Assembly (NCBI RefSeq): GCF_017599305.1
Contig: NZ_JAGFWR010000016.1
Span: 62,001 to 126,000, forward strand
Length of the DNA: 64,000 bases
From: Micromonospora antibiotica
Lineage (GTDB): Bacteria; Actinomycetota; Actinomycetes; Mycobacteriales; Micromonosporaceae
Reading direction: 5' to 3'
Shown: positions 62,027 to 64,000 of the stretch, one piece after another
Layout: each line of letters starts with the position of its first letter
Numbering within the stretch: position 1 is the stretch's first letter
Made by a program: the position numbers and the translations under genes
The notes under the pieces: model-generated
What the model was told of the DNA's origin: nothing
Databases searched by the model: none
Seen by the model: the letters and a program-made list of their open reading frames with translations, nothing else

Positions 62027-64000
62027 CTCGCTCCGCCGCCGCTCCCCGGCCGCCGGACGACGCACGCTGGCGGGACCTGCTCTCCCGGGCCGGCCGGGCC
62101 GGCCGTCGGATCGTCGGGCACGACTGGGCCGGCAGCCCGCTCGGGCCCGTCGAGGACTGGCCGGCGAGCCTGCGTACCGCCCTGGTGATCTGCCTGTACA
62201 GCCCCGAACCGGCCGCGATCTGGTGGGGACCGGAGCTCGTGCTGCTGCCCAACGACGGGTACCTCGCGCTGCCCGACCCGGTCGGCGCGCAGGAGCCGGG
62301 CCAACCCGGGGCGGCGGTCTGGCCGGACGCGGTGCCCACGCTGACCGGGCTGCTGACCACGGGCCAGGTGACCTGCCGGCAGGAACGGGAGGTCGGCTCC
62401 GGCGCGGAGCACCGCCGACTGGTCTTCTCGTCGGCTCCGATCGTCGACGCCACCGGCCGGCCCGGCGGCGTCTTCACCACCGTCGCCGAGGCGGTCGGCC
62501 CCACCGGCGGGGCCACCGACGCCGACGACCCGACCGGATCCCCACGGTCGGACACCACCAGCGCCGGGACCGCCACCGGCACCGGGGTTCCCGCTGCGCG
62601 CCGCCGGGGCCCCGGCCAGCAGGCCCCACACCCGGCGGCCGGGGAGCGGCGTCAGGCGCTGCGGCAGGCTGAAGGGCTGGCCCGGCTCGCCGGGTCGCTC
62701 AGCGCCGCCGGGACCCGCACGGCGGTGACGGACGTGGTCATCACGGTCACGCCGGCGCTGGTCGGGGCGACCGAAGTCCGGGTCGCGGTGGCCACCGCGG
62801 GCGCGTTGGACCTGACGGTGACCGACGGGAACGGCCCCGGTCGGCTCGCGGTGGCCGACGACGCGCCGCTGGCCCGCGCGGTACGCGAGGAGGCGACCGT
62901 CGCGCTGCCCGACGGGCTGTGCCTGCCGTTGCGCGACGGCACCGGCACCGTGCTCGGGGCGTTGGAGGTGCGCTGGGACGGGCCGGTCGCCGACGAGGAG
63001 GCCCGCCGGATCCTGCTCGACGCGGTGGCGGGGCTGTGCAGCCAGGCGTTACGCCGGGCCGAGCTGACCGCGTCCGCGCGGGCGATGGCGGAGTTCGCCG
63101 CCCGGCTCAGCGTCACCCGGTCCACCGGTGAGGCGATCGAGGTGATCCTGGACGCCGCGCCGATGGCCCTCGGCGCGGCGCTGCCCGGCCTGGCGATGCG
63201 CGACGAGGGTCGACGGGTCCGGCTGTGGCACGCGGAGCTGCCCAGCGGGCTGGTCGCCACCTTCGACGACCTGACCATCGACGATCCCCGGCCGATCGCC
63301 CGCGCGCTGCGCACCGGGGAACGGATCATCCTGCGTAACCGGGCCGAGTTCGCCGCCCGGCATCCCGACCTGCCGGACCCGGCCGGCGAGTACGGGATGG
63401 TGACCACCGTCGTGCTGCCGCTGCTGGACGCCTCCCGGCGGCCCATCGCCGCGCTGGGCTTCGGCTGGCCCCGCGAACGTCCGCTGCCCGACGACGACCT
63501 GGCGTTGCTGGACACCATCGCCGACCTGTGCGAGCAGACCCTGGAGCGGGTCCGGTTGGCCGCCGCCGAGCACAACCTGGTGACCCGGCTCGCGGGCCGG
63601 CTGCGCACCTCGGCCACGGTCGGGCCCCCCGGTCTGGACGTGGCCACCCGCTACCAGCCGGCGATGAGCGGCCTGCACCTGGGCGGGGACTGGTACGACC
63701 TGGTCGACCTCGACGACGGCCGGCTGGCCGTGGTGGTCGGCGACGTGGTGGGCCACCAGGTCGAGGCGGCGGCCGACATGGCGCAGCTGCGGACGGTGGT
63801 GAACACCCTGATCCGGTCCGGGGTGCCGCTGGCCGAGGTGTTCCCCCGGTTGACCGGGCTGCTCGGGGTCGGGTTCCTCGGCACCTGCCTGGCGATGGTC
63901 GTCGACCCGGTGGCCGGCGAGGCGCAGGTGGCCCGGGTGGGGCATCCGCACCCGGTGCTACTGCCGGCGGGGCGGCCCCCCGAGACGGTCTGGACGGGGC
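62023..64000 (+). CDS. PAS/GAF-SpoIIE (PP2C) phosphatase, 3' truncated
   Basis: At least 659 residues, cut by the window end. N-terminal PAS-like domain (about 25-145) with SPLGPVEDWPASLRTALV and IWWGPELVLLPNDGY. Then two GAF-like domains (about 225-340, 350-510) and a SpoIIE/PP2C phosphatase from about 535 (GGDWYDLVDLDDG, VVVGDVVGH). The metal Asp residues are present; GHQVEAA replaces the usual GHGxxAA. This type dephosphorylates anti-anti-sigma factors in partner-switching stress signalling. GGAGG is 7 nt before the ATG. Partner genes lie outside the window. Confidence 0.9.
   Translation, partial: MTRSAAAPRPPDDARWRDLLSRAGRAGRRIVGHDWAGSPLGPVEDWPASLRTALVICLYSPEPAAIWWGPELVLLPNDGYLALPDPVGAQEPGQPGAAVWPDAVPTLTGLLTTGQVTCRQEREVGSGAEHRRLVFSSAPIVDATGRPGGVFTTVAEAVGPTGGATDADDPTGSPRSDTTSAGTATGTGVPAARRRGPGQQAPHPAAGERRQALRQAEGLARLAGSLSAAGTRTAVTDVVITVTPALVGATEVRVAVATAGALDLTVTDGNGPGRLAVADDAPLARAVREEATVALPDGLCLPLRDGTGTVLGALEVRWDGPVADEEARRILLDAVAGLCSQALRRAELTASARAMAEFAARLSVTRSTGEAIEVILDAAPMALGAALPGLAMRDEGRRVRLWHAELPSGLVATFDDLTIDDPRPIARALRTGERIILRNRAEFAARHPDLPDPAGEYGMVTTVVLPLLDASRRPIAALGFGWPRERPLPDDDLALLDTIADLCEQTLERVRLAAAEHNLVTRLAGRLRTSATVGPPGLDVATRYQPAMSGLHLGGDWYDLVDLDDGRLAVVVGDVVGHQVEAAADMAQLRTVVNTLIRSGVPLAEVFPRLTGLLGVGFLGTCLAMVVDPVAGEAQVARVGHPHPVLLPAGRPPETVWTG

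Overview
The window is very GC-rich actinobacterial chromosome, most like Micromonospora or a close relative in Micromonosporaceae. Evidence: strongly GC-biased third codon positions, mycothiol-type enzymes, many leaderless starts (a TANNNT -10 box 6-7 nt before ATG/GTG), and a backbone whose content and rough order match other actinobacteria. That backbone reads pyk-tesB, a PdtaR-type ANTAR regulator, livKHMGF, polA, rpsA, coaE, uvrB, an MBL-fold gene and uvrA, as around Rv1617-Rv1638 of Mycobacterium tuberculosis. Lineage-specific genes sit between these core genes. I see no insertion sequence, prophage module or CRISPR array. The only RNA gene seen is a tRNA-Leu(CAA).

Layout. 1-9 kb: the end of a secreted discoidin-type protein, a Rieske lipoprotein, uvrA, rsgA, a mycothiol-type DinB-fold enzyme followed by an MBL hydrolase, DedA, a methyltransferase and a cold-shock protein. 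9-17 kb: an orphan LAS/M15-like protein, marR-cocE divergent from an MMPL exporter, and typA. 17-24 kb: a beta-lactamase-fold hydrolase, a tyrosine phosphatase, a muropeptide-recycling pair (L-Ala-D/L-Glu epimerase plus NlpC/P60 peptidase), terC behind a probable manganese riboswitch, an ABM monooxygenase and an SDR. 24-35 kb: a DUF5753 regulator, uvrB-araC-VOC, a duplicated-domain membrane protein, coaE-grpB, rpsA and a methyltransferase. 35-46 kb: DUF3140, an isochorismatase-fold hydrolase, polA, two paralogous small secreted Cys-containing proteins and livKHMGF. 46-64 kb: a lipoprotein, pdtaR, tRNA-Leu, an LLM oxidoreductase, a CBM2-PL11 rhamnogalacturonan lyase, a PLP decarboxylase, rrf2-tauE, a kinase with a vWA/solute-binding partner, pyk-tesB, a YciI protein and the start of a GAF/SpoIIE phosphatase.

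How the genes connect. uvrA, uvrB and polA each carry a TTGTC-like element, exactly 8 nt, then TANNNT. This is the architecture of the LexA-independent RecA-NDp (PafBC) promoter, so they may form one DNA-damage regulon. The epimerase and NlpC/P60 genes resemble the Bacillus ykfB-ykfC cell-wall peptide pathway. The least explained parts are the twin secreted peptides at 39.7-40.6 kb (shared signal peptide, GVWVDGG start and RG[FY]MN end; one has a rare TTA codon), the duplicated-domain protein next to uvrB, and a 13-codon leaderless ORF that overlaps the start of the SpoIIE phosphatase gene.
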